A stretch of 64,000 bases of DNA from AWTP1-13 sp963820375 (GCA_963820375.1 CAWFZX010000019.1:314875-378874), one strand, 5' to 3'; shown: positions 17,844-28,074, counted from the first letter of the stretch. The notes: generated by a model from the sequence alone, not told the origin. A program made the numbers and translations.

Positions 17844-18805
17844 GGTGTGAGCGCCTTGGCCAAGGCTTCGCCGGTGGGCTGGCCGTGCCTGGCAACGCCC
17901 AAACGAATGATCTCCCACTGCAGGGTGACGCCACAGTGCGCGACGACCTGCGCGCGGACGGTTTCGCCCAGCCGCTCAATATCCTCGGCCGTGGCCGCCT
18001 GGTCATTGATCAGGAAGTTGCAATGCATCTGGGAGACCTGGGCACCGCCGACGCGAAGGCCGCGGCAGCCCGCCTGATCGATCAGCTTCCAGGCGCTCGC
18101 ACCGGGTGGGTTCTTGAAAGTGGAGCCGCCGGTGCGTTGCTTGATCGGCTGATTGGCCTCGCGGTAGTCGGCGACCTCGGCCATTTGTTTGAGAATTTCC
18201 GCCGCTGCACCGGGCTGACCTTGATAGAGCGCGGCGGTGAAAATCCAATCATCCGGCACGCCGCAATGCCGATAGCTCAGCTTGAGATCGGCAGCGGGCA
18301 ACACATGGATGTTGCCTTGGCGATCGACGGCACGGGCTTCGAGCAGAACCTCGCCGGTTTCGCGGCCATGCGCACCGGCGTTCATGCGCAGCGCGCCACC
18401 GATCGATCCGGGAATGCCGCGATAGAAGGCCAAGCCGGAGATGGCGGCATCGGCTGCGGCGCGGGCGAGCTTGACGTCGGGAACTGCCGCGCCGGCGCGG
18501 AGGCGGTGCTCGGCCTCGATGCGGGTGTCGGCAAAGCCTCGCCCCAAACGGATGACGACGCCCGGCACGCCGCCATCGCGCACCAACAGGTTGGAGCCTA
18601 ATCCAACCACGCAGGTGGCAATCTCCGCCGGCAAGCGGGCGAGAAAGTAGGCGAGATCCGCTTCATCGGCGGGGGTGAAAAGCACCTCAGCTGGCCCCCC
18701 CACGCGAAACCAGGTGATGTCCGCCAAAGGCACGTTGCCGAGCAGACGGCCGCGCAAGTTGGGCATCTCAGCGGCAAGGCTGGATGACAGGTTGGCCACG
18801 CTCAC
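17840..18805 (-). CDS. murB: UDP-N-acetylenolpyruvoylglucosamine reductase
   Basis: FAD/NADPH enzyme making UDP-MurNAc. 321 residues with the FAD-binding 'TWFRVGGPAEVLF' and 'GLGSNLLVRDGG', then 'YRGIPGSIGGALRMNAGAHG', the Ser loop 'GGSTFKNP' and a C-terminal 'LQWEIIRLG'. The GTG start at 18805 overlaps the murC TGA as GTGA, which decides it over the longer open frame. The 'GSTFKNP' form is typical of MurB proteins lacking the E. coli-type C-terminal loop. Confidence 0.93.
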   Translation of the reverse strand: MSVANLSSSLAAEMPNLRGRLLGNVPLADITWFRVGGPAEVLFTPADEADLAYFLARLPAEIATCVVGLGSNLLVRDGGVPGVVIRLGRGFADTRIEAEHRLRAGAAVPDVKLARAAADAAISGLAFYRGIPGSIGGALRMNAGAHGRETGEVLLEARAVDRQGNIHVLPAADLKLSYRHCGVPDDWIFTAALYQGQPGAAAEILKQMAEVADYREANQPIKQRTGGSTFKNPPGASAWKLIDQAGCRGLRVGGAQVSQMHCNFLINDQAATAEDIERLGETVRAQVVAHCGVTLQWEIIRLGVARHGQPTGEALAKALTP

Positions 18806-20238
18806 GCGACGCCTCCGGCTCGCGCCGGCTCCCTGGCAAGCCAATCGGGGAGCGCATGGGCCCACTCGGTGCTGTTGCCGGCGCCGAGACAAACGACCGT
18901 GTCCCCGGCACGGGCGTGACACTTGAGGGCGGAGGCAATCTCTCGCTCGCTATTCACCGTCGCCACGCAGCGATGTCCGGTGCCGCGGACCGCCTCGGCG
19001 AGCGCGTTATGGTCGACGCCGTCGATGGGCAATTCGCCCGCCGAATACAGCGGTGTGACAATCACGCAATCGGCGTCCTTAAAGCAGCTGGCAAACTCCT
19101 CGAAAAGATCGCGCACGCGCGTGAAGCGATGCGGCTCGACGACGGCAATCACGCGACCGTTGGCACCGGCGCGTGCCGCAGCCAGAACGGCGGCGATCTC
19201 GACGGGGTGATGGCCGTAGTCATCATAGATGGCGATGCCGTTCCACCTGCCCGTGAGTTGGAAGCGGCGCTTGACGCCGGCAAACGTCGCCATGGCGGCG
19301 CGAATGGTCCCATCGGCAATACCAGCTTCGCTGGCAGCGGCGATGGCGGCCAGCGCATTTAAAGCATTGTGCTGGCCGGGAATTGGCACGCTCCAGTTTT
19401 TCAGAGATCGTGCGCCACCGGCGACGCGCGGGCCGAGCTCGGCATCAAAGAAGGTCGTCGAGCCCTCGACGCGCGCCGACGTCAAGACCAGATCGGCCGC
19501 CGCTGTCGTGCCATAGGTCAGCAGGCGGCGACCGTTGCGCCGCAGTTCGAGCCGATCGAGTAACTCGCGCACCACCGGATGGTCGATGCAGGCAACGGCC
19601 AAACCGTAGAAGGGGATATTGGCAAGGAAGGTCGCAAATTGCTGATGCATGTTCTCGACGGTCTTGAAGTAGTCGAGATGCTCGGGATCGATGTTGGTGA
19701 CGATGCCGATCTGCGTGGGAATCTTGATGAATGTCCCGTCGGATTCGTCGGCTTCCACGATCATCCATTCACCGTCACCCAAGCGTGCATTCGAGCCCCA
19801 CTCATTGATAATGCCGCCGCTGATGACGGTCGGATCCTTGCCGCCGGCGCCGAACAGGTGCGCGATCAGGGAGGTCGTGGTGGTCTTGCCGTGCGTGCCG
19901 GTAACGGCGACGGTGGCATAGAGCCGCATGAGTTCGGCGAGCATCTCGGCGCGCGGAATGATCGGCAGCCCCTTCGCGCGCGCCGCTTCCAGCTCGAGGT
20001 TGCCCGGCTTCACGGCGGTCGAGACCACCACATACTTGGCACCCACGAGATTGACGACGTCGTGGCCGACAAACACGCGGATGCCCTTGGCCCGCAGCCG
20101 CTTGACGTTGGCGCTCTCCTTCTGGTCGCTGCCTTGGGCAATGTAGCCCTTGGCGTGCAAGATCTCGGCGATGGCGCTCATGCCGATGCCGCCGATGCCG
20201 ACAATGTGCACGGTGCCGATCTTGGCAGGCATCTGCAT
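18802..20238 (-). CDS. murC: UDP-N-acetylmuramate-L-alanine ligase
   Basis: Adds L-Ala to UDP-MurNAc. 478 residues: N-terminal Rossmann motif 'VHIVGIGGIGMSAIAEIL', central ATPase with P-loop 'VTGTHGKTTTTSL' and 'EADESDGTF', and the C-terminal Mur ligase domain ('YDDYGHHPVEI'). The start at 20238 (MQMPAK) has GGGAACGG upstream; a second ATG lies two codons in. Confidence 0.95.
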   Translation of the reverse strand: MQMPAKIGTVHIVGIGGIGMSAIAEILHAKGYIAQGSDQKESANVKRLRAKGIRVFVGHDVVNLVGAKYVVVSTAVKPGNLELEAARAKGLPIIPRAEMLAELMRLYATVAVTGTHGKTTTTSLIAHLFGAGGKDPTVISGGIINEWGSNARLGDGEWMIVEADESDGTFIKIPTQIGIVTNIDPEHLDYFKTVENMHQQFATFLANIPFYGLAVACIDHPVVRELLDRLELRRNGRRLLTYGTTAAADLVLTSARVEGSTTFFDAELGPRVAGGARSLKNWSVPIPGQHNALNALAAIAAASEAGIADGTIRAAMATFAGVKRRFQLTGRWNGIAIYDDYGHHPVEIAAVLAAARAGANGRVIAVVEPHRFTRVRDLFEEFASCFKDADCVIVTPLYSAGELPIDGVDHNALAEAVRGTGHRCVATVNSEREIASALKCHARAGDTVVCLGAGNSTEWAHALPDWLAREPARAGGVA

Positions 20239-20277
20239 TGAACCGTTCCCTTCTTGCCGCCTTGGCACAGGCACAAT

Positions 20278-21390
20278 TTAGGCACCGCCCCTTCGGTTCC
20301 CGATCAGCTCCTCGACCAGGTCCGCCAAACGCAGCACGGCAGCTGGCCGACCTTGGCGCTTGGCGGCCGCGGCAGCCGCCATCAGCACCTCGGGCGCCCG
20401 CATCAGGTCTTCTAGGGTGGACGCCAGGCGCTGCGGCGACAATTCACCCTGCTCTATGCACCAGGCACCCCCCAATTCGGCAAGCCGGATCGCATTGAGC
20501 TTTTGATCGCTATCGATGGCGTGCGGGAGCGGCACAAGGATGGCAGGTCGGCCCAAAACGGCAAGCTCGGCAACGCTGGAGGCCCCGGAGCGGCCAATGA
20601 CGAGGTGGGCCTTGGCCATTTGTTCCGGCAGGTTTGCAAAAAAGGTCGCCAACTGCGCGTGCACGCCCTCGCGTTGGTAGACGGCCTCGACCTGGGCCAA
20701 GTCCTCCGCCCGGCACTGCTGGACGACCCGCAGCCGGGCGCGAACCTGGGGCGGCAGCAAGGCCAAGGCCGCTGGCACGATGTCGGAGAAGGCGCGCGCG
20801 CCCTGGCTGCCGCCGAACACCAAGAGGCGAAAGGGGTCCTCATCCCTGGAGGGAAGATAGCCTTGGCCGGCCCAGGTCAGCACAGAATCGCGAACCGGGT
20901 TGCCGACAAAACGCACCTTTGGGCCGGCGGGGTCGGCGAGAAACTTGGTGCTCGCAAAGGAGGTGGCAACGACCGTGGCATAGGGTGCCAACAGCCGGTT
21001 GGCGCGACCCAGCACGGCGTTCTGCTCGTGCAGCAGCGTCGGCACCCGGCTGAGGCGGGCGGCGACGACCGGGGCGAAGGCGGGATAGCCGCCGAAGCCG
21101 ATCACGGCAGCGGGCTTGAGCCGGCGAAACAGCCGGACGGCTGCAGCCACGCCGCGCAGCAAGGTGACGCCGGTCCTGGCCGCCGCCACCGGTGATCGGC
21201 CCGCGAAGGTCGCCGAGGGGAGCGGGTAGATCCCCCGGGCGGGAAAGTCGCCACCATAACGGCCAGCGCGCTGGTCGGTAACAAGATCGACGATGAGCTG
21301 GCGTCGACCCAGTTCCTGGGCCAGGGCAAAAGCCGGGAAGAGATGTCCCCCGGTGCCACCCGCCGCCAAGACAACCGATGTTGAGGTCAC
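20278..21390 (-). CDS. murG: Lipid II synthase (GlcNAc transferase) MurG
   Basis: Transfers GlcNAc to lipid I on the inner face of the membrane. 370 residues; GT-B fold with the donor/acceptor glycine motif 'LAAGGTGGHLFPA', 'HEQNAVLGRANR' and the C-terminal 'GRSGASSVAELAVLGRPA' that binds UDP-GlcNAc. The GTG start at 21390 overlaps the ftsW stop as GTGA. The long upstream open frame is a shadow of ftsW. Confidence 0.95.
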   Translation of the reverse strand: MTSTSVVLAAGGTGGHLFPAFALAQELGRRQLIVDLVTDQRAGRYGGDFPARGIYPLPSATFAGRSPVAAARTGVTLLRGVAAAVRLFRRLKPAAVIGFGGYPAFAPVVAARLSRVPTLLHEQNAVLGRANRLLAPYATVVATSFASTKFLADPAGPKVRFVGNPVRDSVLTWAGQGYLPSRDEDPFRLLVFGGSQGARAFSDIVPAALALLPPQVRARLRVVQQCRAEDLAQVEAVYQREGVHAQLATFFANLPEQMAKAHLVIGRSGASSVAELAVLGRPAILVPLPHAIDSDQKLNAIRLAELGGAWCIEQGELSPQRLASTLEDLMRAPEVLMAAAAAAKRQGRPAAVLRLADLVEELIGNRRGGA

Positions 21391-22565
21391 GCTCGCCACG
21401 TTTCCGTGTCCCCGTACGGTGCGGCCTTGGGGATGAAATTCGGCTTGTCGAGCTGCACCCGGTCGGGCCGGCGCCGGCTGACTGCCAGCAGCATGCCCAG
21501 AGTGAGGCCGATGCCGAGCATCGATGAGCCGCCACTGGAGATGAACGGCAACGTGATGCCTTTGGCCGGCGCTAGTCCGACGTTGACCGACATATTGATG
21601 ATGGCCTGCAGCACGATGAGGAGGGCAAGCGCCGTGGCACAGAGCCGCAGAAAGGCATCGGGCTCGCGCAACTGGCGCAGCAGCACCCGGCTGGCAACCA
21701 GGGCAAACAAACCGAGGATCACCAGGCAGGCGAGCACGCCGTACTCCTCGGCGATGACCGCAAAGATGAAATCGGTATGCGCGTCCGGCAACGCGGTCTT
21801 GACCGTGCCTTCGCCGGGGCCTTTGCCAAGCAAGCCCCCTTCGCCGAAGGAGCGGAGCGCCCGATCGGTTTGAAAACTGTCGCCGAGGGCGGGATTGAGG
21901 AAACGATCGATGCGCCAGCGGACGTGGCCGAGGGCAAAATAGGCGGCGACGAGCGCACCGGCCAGCGCCGCCACGAGCACCGAGAACCATTTCAGTGGCC
22001 GATTGGCCAGAAAGAACAGGGCGCACCAGACGATGCTGATGAGCAAGGTCTGTCCCAGATCTGGCTGCAGTACCAACAGCGCCGCAAACAGCAGATAGAG
22101 GCAAAAAGCAGCGCTGGTTGCGGGCATGTCCGGTCGCCGATCCGCTTCGGCGAACAGCCAGGCGGAAAGCACCACGAAGGCCGGTTTGGCAAACTCACTG
22201 GGTTGCAAGGTGTAGCCGCCGATATGCAGCCAGCGTCTGGCGCCATTGATTTCCCGTCCGCTCAACAGCACCATCACCATCAGCGCGACGCTGACACACA
22301 AGATCGCCAAGGCCAGGCGGCGAACCTGCGCCGGCGGCAGCAGCGAGACGGCAAACATGGTTGCCAACGCCGCCACCGCAAACAGGAAGTGGCGCTCGAC
22401 AAAATAAAATGCCGAGAGCTCTCGCTTGAGGGCGATGGCAGGGCTCGCCGCCAGCGATAGCAACAGCCCAATGCCAGCGATCACGAGAACTGTCGCCAGC
22501 AGCACCCGGTCAACCGTGAACCACCATTCGGCGAGACGGCTGGGTTCGGCGCGCGACAGCGTCAT
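21387..22565 (-). CDS. ftsW: Septal peptidoglycan polymerase FtsW (SEDS family)
   Basis: A glycosyltransferase that polymerises lipid II at the septum with its partner FtsI. 392 residues with about ten membrane helices; the SEDS signature 'LTLPFISSGGSSMLGIG' is near the C-terminus, and the extracellular loop has 'PAHTDFIFAVIAEEYG'-like residues (here DAHTDFIFAVIAEEYG), including the conserved catalytic-region Asp/Glu. 42 bp separate it from murD. Confidence 0.95.
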   Translation of the reverse strand: MTLSRAEPSRLAEWWFTVDRVLLATVLVIAGIGLLLSLAASPAIALKRELSAFYFVERHFLFAVAALATMFAVSLLPPAQVRRLALAILCVSVALMVMVLLSGREINGARRWLHIGGYTLQPSEFAKPAFVVLSAWLFAEADRRPDMPATSAAFCLYLLFAALLVLQPDLGQTLLISIVWCALFFLANRPLKWFSVLVAALAGALVAAYFALGHVRWRIDRFLNPALGDSFQTDRALRSFGEGGLLGKGPGEGTVKTALPDAHTDFIFAVIAEEYGVLACLVILGLFALVASRVLLRQLREPDAFLRLCATALALLIVLQAIINMSVNVGLAPAKGITLPFISSGGSSMLGIGLTLGMLLAVSRRRPDRVQLDKPNFIPKAAPYGDTETWRA

Positions 22566-22607
22566 GGCGCCAACCCAGCGCTGGCGCCGGCCGGCGCCGT
22601 GTCAGGC

Positions 22608-24023
22608 TCAGGCAGCATCGTGTTTTCCCATGACAACCCCCGGCAAGGCCGCAACCAGCGCGCGGAAGGCCTCACCGCGCACCTCAAAATTGCGATATTG
22701 ATCATAGGAGGCGCAGGCCGGCGAGAGCAGCACGGTCGGTGCACCCTTGCCAAGTCTCCCGGCATCGGCGGCCGCCGCGGCCACGGCCATGGCAAGGGTT
22801 CCGCAGCGCTCGAACGCCACCTTGCCAAGGAGAGTGGCGGCAAATTCCTCCGTCGCCTCACCGATCAGATAGGCCTTGCTGAGACGCGCAAAATAGGGCT
22901 CGAGGCTGCGGATGCCGCCCGCTTTCGGCCTGCCGCCAACAATCCAATAGATATTGCCTTCGAAGGCGGCGAGCGCGGTCGCCGCGCTGTTGGCGTTGGT
23001 CGCCTTGCTGTCGTTGATGAAAAGCGTCGCGCCGACCCTGCCGACCTCTTGCAGACGGTGCGGCAAGCCCGGAAAGGTGCCGAGCGCCGTGGCAATTTGC
23101 GCCGGCGGCACGCCAAGCAGCATGGCGGCGGCGCTGGCGGCGAGCGCGTTCTGCACATTGTGGCGACCGCGCAGCGAGCCGATGCCGGCCAGGTCGGCAA
23201 AAACTCCGAGCGGACCGGTCCACGGCGCGCGCGCCACCAGCCGGCCGTCGATCGCGTACCAACCATGCCCGACCCGGGATTGGGCAGAAATGAGATCGAC
23301 CCAGCTGCGATTGGCAAGGCGCAGGCCCTCGGCGATGTCCTGGCACCACTCATCATCGTCGCCAACAATGGGATGCTCCGCGCTGGCAACGACGCGCGCC
23401 TTGAGTTCGGCGTAGTGCTCGATGCTGCCGTGCCGGTCGAGGTGGTCGGGCGAGATGTTGAGAAGGATACCGACCGTCGGCTGCAGCGATGGGGTGAGTT
23501 CGATCTGAAATGACGACATCTCCACGACGTGGACGCGATCGTGCGCCGGCGGCTCCAGGTCCAGAATGGCGGTGCCGATGTTGCCACCCATCTGCAGATC
23601 GCGACCGGCGCTGCGCAGCAGATGGCCGATCAGCGCGGTCGTCGTTGATTTGCCGTTCGTGCCGGTGATGGCGATGAAGGGGGCAGTGGGGCTGCGGCGG
23701 GCGCGCTCCCGGCAGAACAGCTCGATATCGCCGATGACGGCAATGCCCGCCGCCTGGGCCTGGCGCACCGTCCAATGCGGCTTTGGATGCGTGAGTGGAA
23801 CACCCGGAGCAAGGATCAGGGCGGCGAAGGCCGACCAATCGCTGTGCGCCAGGTCCGCAATGGGGATGTTTGCCGCGGCCGCGACATCGCGGCTGCTGGC
23901 AGCATCATCCCAAGCCGCCACCCGCGCGCCGCCGGCCAGGAGCGCACGGCAGGCGGCCAATCCGGAGCCACCGAGACCGAATACCGCGACGGTTTGGCCG
24001 GCAAAGGTGGTGGCAGGCGTCAT
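22608..24023 (-). CDS. murD: UDP-N-acetylmuramoylalanine-D-glutamate ligase
   Basis: Adds D-Glu to UDP-MurNAc-L-Ala. 471 residues with N-terminal 'VAVFGLGGSGLAACRAL', P-loop 'AITGTNGKSTTTALIG', the central 'ISPDHLDRHG' and the C-terminal 'INDSKATNANSAATAL' that contacts substrate. It begins 78 bp after the mraY stop, one of the wider gaps in the cluster. Confidence 0.95.
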   Translation of the reverse strand: MTPATTFAGQTVAVFGLGGSGLAACRALLAGGARVAAWDDAASSRDVAAAANIPIADLAHSDWSAFAALILAPGVPLTHPKPHWTVRQAQAAGIAVIGDIELFCRERARRSPTAPFIAITGTNGKSTTTALIGHLLRSAGRDLQMGGNIGTAILDLEPPAHDRVHVVEMSSFQIELTPSLQPTVGILLNISPDHLDRHGSIEHYAELKARVVASAEHPIVGDDDEWCQDIAEGLRLANRSWVDLISAQSRVGHGWYAIDGRLVARAPWTGPLGVFADLAGIGSLRGRHNVQNALAASAAAMLLGVPPAQIATALGTFPGLPHRLQEVGRVGATLFINDSKATNANSAATALAAFEGNIYWIVGGRPKAGGIRSLEPYFARLSKAYLIGEATEEFAATLLGKVAFERCGTLAMAVAAAAADAGRLGKGAPTVLLSPACASYDQYRNFEVRGEAFRALVAALPGVVMGKHDAA

Positions 24024-24101
24024 GGCGGCAGGCTCGCGCAGTCATCTCGTGAGGGGGCGCGCGCCCACAGCGTGAGGGGTGGCTGCGGCACGGCTCGCCT
24101 G

Positions 24102-25184
24102 CTAACGCAGTTTCAAGGTGGCAAGGCCGACGAGGGCCAGCACCACCGAAATAATCCAAAAGCGCACGACAACGGTCAATTCCTGCCAGCCCTTTTGCTC
24201 GAAATGATGGTGCAGGGGGGCCATGCGGAACACCCGTTTGCCCGTCAGCTTGAAGGACGACACTTGGATAATGACCGACAGCGTTTCCAACACGAACAGG
24301 CCACCGACGATGGCAAGCACGATTTCGTGCTTGGTTGCCACGGCGATCGCCCCGAGCGCACCGCCCAGCGCCAAGGAGCCGGTGTCGCCCATGAAGATCA
24401 TTGCCGGCGGAGCGTTGAACCAAAGGAAGCCCAGGCCGGCGCCAATCAGAGCGCCGCAGATGATGGCGAGTTCGCCGGCGCCCTGCACGTAGTGAATCTG
24501 CAGATAGCGCGCGAAGTTGGCGTTGCCGGAGAGATAGGCAATCAGGCCAAAGGTGGCGGCTGCAATCATGACGGGTACGATCGCAAGTCCGTCGAGACCG
24601 TCGGTGAGATTGACGGCATTGCCGGCTCCGGCGATCACCAAGACGCCCAGCAGGACGAAGAAGAAGCCCAGCGGCACCACCACGTTCTTGAAGAAGGGAA
24701 CGGTCAATGAGGAGGAAAACCCGGTGCTGCCGATCCGCATCACCGCCCACGCCGCCAGCGCTGCCACCAGCACTTCGGCCAGCAGCCGCAGGCGCGTGGA
24801 GAACCCGGCCGTCTGACTGCGGGTGACTTTCAGATAGTCGTCGTAAAAGCCAATGGCGCCGTAGCTCAGCGTCACGAACAAGACGATCCACACGTACGGG
24901 TTGGCCCAGCTTGCCCACAGCAAGGTAGAGACCGTGACCCCGGACAGGATCATCAGCCCGCCCATGGTGGGGGTGCCCTTCTTGGACAGGTGCGACTGCG
25001 GCCCGTCTTCACGAATGGGCTGCCCCTTACCTTGCTTGACGCGCAAAAGATCGATGATCGCCGGCCCGAACAGGAAGACGAACAGCAGGGCGGTCATGAT
25101 GGCGCCGCCGGTGCGGAAGGTAATGTAGCGAAAGACGTTCAGCGGACCGATCTGATCGCTGAACTGCACCAGTGCATAAAGCAT
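24102..25184 (-). CDS. mraY: Phospho-N-acetylmuramoyl-pentapeptide transferase
   Basis: An integral membrane enzyme that makes lipid I from UDP-MurNAc-pentapeptide and undecaprenyl phosphate. 360 residues, about ten membrane helices, with 'GQPIREDGPQSHLSKKGTPT' at the first cytoplasmic loop, the Asp-rich 'YDDYLKVTR', 'VNLTDGLDGLA' and 'MAPLHHHFEQKGW' at the C-terminus; these are the catalytic family motifs. The start is 3 bases from the murF stop. Confidence 0.96.
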   Translation of the reverse strand: MLYALVQFSDQIGPLNVFRYITFRTGGAIMTALLFVFLFGPAIIDLLRVKQGKGQPIREDGPQSHLSKKGTPTMGGLMILSGVTVSTLLWASWANPYVWIVLFVTLSYGAIGFYDDYLKVTRSQTAGFSTRLRLLAEVLVAALAAWAVMRIGSTGFSSSLTVPFFKNVVVPLGFFFVLLGVLVIAGAGNAVNLTDGLDGLAIVPVMIAAATFGLIAYLSGNANFARYLQIHYVQGAGELAIICGALIGAGLGFLWFNAPPAMIFMGDTGSLALGGALGAIAVATKHEIVLAIVGGLFVLETLSVIIQVSSFKLTGKRVFRMAPLHHHFEQKGWQELTVVVRFWIISVVLALVGLATLKLR

Positions 25185-25187
25185 GCG

Positions 25188-26603
25188 TCAGCCTCCGGAC
25201 CGCGCGGGACGGAACCGTGCCATCAGCGCCGCCAGCAGCGGCGCCATGTTGGTGCCAAGCGAGCCCTTGATCATCACGACATCGCCAGGGCGCACGGTGT
25301 CGATCAGCGCCTCGACGAGCGCAAGGGAGGTCTCCGCCCAGGCACCGCGCTGGCCGGGGGTGAGGCCATCAAAAAGCAAACGCATTTGCGGTCCGCAGGC
25401 GAGCACGAGGTCGACGCCGGCGGCGTCGATCGCATCCTTCAGACCGCGATGCAGATCGGCTGCCGCCTGACCCAGTTCCAGCATATCGCCGAGCACAGCG
25501 ACCCGCCTGGGGTAGGCTTCGCGTGGCGTCGTGGCCATGGCCGCCAGCGCCGCTCGCACCGAGGCCGGGTTGGCGTTGTAGCTTTCGTCGATCAGCAGGA
25601 TGGGGCCGTCGGGGGTATCAAACAGGGTGCGAGCGCCACGTCCCGCCGGCGCGCTGACGCGAGCCAGGGCCGGCAGACTGCGCATGATATCGACGCCAAG
25701 GGCACTCAAACAGGCAAGCACCGCCAGGGAATTTTTCACATAATGTTCGCCGGGCGCTCCCAATCGGTAGGGGAAGCGCTGGGTCCCGAAGCCGGCGATC
25801 ACCGATGACCCCTTCGGCCCGAGATCGACCTGCAAGCCGCGAAAATCGGCATCCTGATGATAGCCAAAGGTGACAATCTCGGCGCCCACAGCGGCAGCAC
25901 GCTCGCGCAGCAGTTTGAAATGTGGGTTGTCGCGCGGCAGGATGGCGGTGCCGCCGGGCACCAGCCCGGTCAGGATCTCCGCCTTGGCCTCGGCAATATC
26001 CGTCACGGCGTTGAAGTGGCCAAGGTGCACCGGCTCGACCGTGGTAATGACGGCTTCGTGCGGGGTCACCAACTGAGCCAATCGACTAATTTCGCCCGCA
26101 TGGTTCATGCCGATCTCAAACACGCCATATTCGGTATCCCGCGGCAGCCTGGCAAGCGTGAGCGGGACCCCCCAATGGTTATTGTACGACTTTTCCGCCG
26201 CGTGCGTGCGACCGAGCTCGCTGAGGCACAGGCTCAGCATCTCTTTGGTCCCGGTTTTGCCGACGCTGCCGGTGATGGCAACGATGCGGGCAGCTGAGCG
26301 CAGGCGCGCAGCACGACCGATGCTGGTCAGCGCCTCGAGCGGGTCGGCCACGCGCAGCAACGCATTAGCGGCGCCGTCACGCTGATAGTCGTGCGCAACG
26401 ATCGCGGCCACGGCACCTGCCCGGAACGCCGCCGGGACGAACTCGTGTCCGTCCCGCTTGTCGCGCAAAGCCACGAAGACGTCGCCGGGACGCAAGGAGC
26501 GCGTGTCGATCGAAAAGCCGCGGATCGGCCAAGCGGGTGCGCCGTCGGCGATGCCGTCCGCGGCCGCTGCCAGGTCTGTCCAGTTCCACAGTGGTTCAGG
26601 CAT
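25188..26603 (-). CDS. murF: UDP-MurNAc-tripeptide-D-Ala-D-Ala ligase
   Basis: Adds D-Ala-D-Ala to complete the pentapeptide. 471 residues; N-terminal 'FSIDTRSLRPGDVFVAL', P-loop 'VAITGSVGKTGTKEML', central 'EIGMNHAGEI' and C-terminal 'IDESYNANPASVRAAL'. Start at 26603 overlaps the murE stop by 8 bases; the frame upstream of it is shadow. Confidence 0.95.
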   Translation of the reverse strand: MPEPLWNWTDLAAAADGIADGAPAWPIRGFSIDTRSLRPGDVFVALRDKRDGHEFVPAAFRAGAVAAIVAHDYQRDGAANALLRVADPLEALTSIGRAARLRSAARIVAITGSVGKTGTKEMLSLCLSELGRTHAAEKSYNNHWGVPLTLARLPRDTEYGVFEIGMNHAGEISRLAQLVTPHEAVITTVEPVHLGHFNAVTDIAEAKAEILTGLVPGGTAILPRDNPHFKLLRERAAAVGAEIVTFGYHQDADFRGLQVDLGPKGSSVIAGFGTQRFPYRLGAPGEHYVKNSLAVLACLSALGVDIMRSLPALARVSAPAGRGARTLFDTPDGPILLIDESYNANPASVRAALAAMATTPREAYPRRVAVLGDMLELGQAAADLHRGLKDAIDAAGVDLVLACGPQMRLLFDGLTPGQRGAWAETSLALVEALIDTVRPGDVVMIKGSLGTNMAPLLAALMARFRPARSGG

Positions 26604-28074
26604 TGAGCGGGGCCTCCGCGAGCGCGGCCCGCACCGCCTCGTGGTCCGAAAATGGTTTAACAATGGAGCCGATGATCTGGCCTGTCTCGTGGCCTTTGCC
26701 GGCTATCAGCAAGACATCGCCATTGCCAAGCAAACGCACGCCGGCCCGGATCGCCTCCTGGCGATCGCCGATTTCACGCGCACCTGGCGCGCCAGCCAAA
26801 ATCTCGGCACGGATCGTGGCCGGGTTCTCGTTCCTGGGGTTGTCGTCGGTGACAATCACGCTTCCGGCCAGCTCGTTGGCGATCTGTCCCATGATCGGGC
26901 GCTTGCCCTTGTCGCGATCACCGCCGCAGCCAAACAAGCAGACGATGCGGCCCGGCGCAAACGGCTTGAGCGCCCGCAGGGCGGCTGCCAGGGCATCCGG
27001 CTTGTGGGCGTAGTCGATGACGATCAGCCCACCGCGAACCTGGCCCACAATCTCAAGCCGCCCCTTGACGCCAGCAAGATGCTCGAGCGCGCCCAGCGCT
27101 TCCCCACTGGCTGCGCCGCAGGCAATGACAAGACCGGCGGCCAAGAGCGCATTGTTGGCTTGATAATCGCCGAGCAGCGGCAAGCGAATAGCGCTGATAT
27201 CGGCACCACAACGCACGCGCAAATCTTGCGCAAAACCGTGCGGGCTCTGCTGCAGGAGCTGCAAGGCGGTGCCGGCCATGCCGACGCTGAAGACCTTGCG
27301 GCCGGTCCGCTCGGCGGCAGCGATGGCCGCCGAGGCGTGGGCGGCGTCGGCATTGATGACGGCTGTGCCCTCGCGCGGCAGCACCTCTTGAAACAGGCGA
27401 AGTTTGGCCGCCAGATAGTCTGCCATCGAGGGGTGATAGTCGAGATGGTCGCGTCCAAGGTTGGTAAAGGCGGCCGCGCGCAGCACCACGCCATCCAGCC
27501 GGTGTTGATCGAGCCCGTGAGAGGACGCCTCCATAGCCAGGTGCGTGATTCCGTCTTGCGCCAACCGCGCCAAGGTTTGATGCAGGGTGACCGGATCCGG
27601 CGTCGTCAGGGCACCATAGGTTGCCGCCCCGGCCTTGACGACGCCTAGGGTACCGAGCGACGCGGCGCAGTGTCCAAGGCGCGCAAAGATCTGGCGCGCG
27701 AAATCGGCCACCGAGGTTTTGCCGCTGGTGCCCGTGACGGCCACGATGGTGCCGGGTTGGGGGGCATAGAACCGGGCCGCCAAGCGGGCCAGCGCCTGAC
27801 GCGGCTCTTGGCTTCGCAACACGGCGATCGCGTCCGGCACGGCGATGTTGACGCCGTGCCGTGCCAGCACAGCCACCGCTCCCCTGGCGACGGCCTCGGC
27901 CACAAACTGGGAACCGTCCGCCTTGGCACCGGGAAGGGCCGCAAATAAGCACCCGGGCTCGACCGCCCGACTGTCCGCCGAGAGCGCGGAAATCTCCAGC
28001 TCGCCGCGGCCGGGCGACACCTGGAGATCCGCATCGATTTCGGCCAAGACGTCGGCCAAGACCTGGAGCCTCAT
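26596..28074 (-). CDS. murE: UDP-MurNAc-dipeptide-diaminopimelate ligase
   Basis: Adds the third residue of the stem peptide. 492 residues with 'SADSRAVEPGCLFAALPG', P-loop 'VAVTGTSGKTSVADF', 'MEASSHGLDQHRL' and, in the C-terminal domain, 'DDNPRNENP'. The DNPR tetrad is the known determinant for meso-diaminopimelate rather than lysine, agreeing with dapD and lysA in this window. Confidence 0.96.
   Translation of the reverse strand: MRLQVLADVLAEIDADLQVSPGRGELEISALSADSRAVEPGCLFAALPGAKADGSQFVAEAVARGAVAVLARHGVNIAVPDAIAVLRSQEPRQALARLAARFYAPQPGTIVAVTGTSGKTSVADFARQIFARLGHCAASLGTLGVVKAGAATYGALTTPDPVTLHQTLARLAQDGITHLAMEASSHGLDQHRLDGVVLRAAAFTNLGRDHLDYHPSMADYLAAKLRLFQEVLPREGTAVINADAAHASAAIAAAERTGRKVFSVGMAGTALQLLQQSPHGFAQDLRVRCGADISAIRLPLLGDYQANNALLAAGLVIACGAASGEALGALEHLAGVKGRLEIVGQVRGGLIVIDYAHKPDALAAALRALKPFAPGRIVCLFGCGGDRDKGKRPIMGQIANELAGSVIVTDDNPRNENPATIRAEILAGAPGAREIGDRQEAIRAGVRLLGNGDVLLIAGKGHETGQIIGSIVKPFSDHEAVRAALAEAPLNA

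Noticed and set aside
21391..22104. Open frame extending murG upstream to 608 codons
   Set aside because: It is a shadow of ftsW; the GTGA overlap fixes the murG start.
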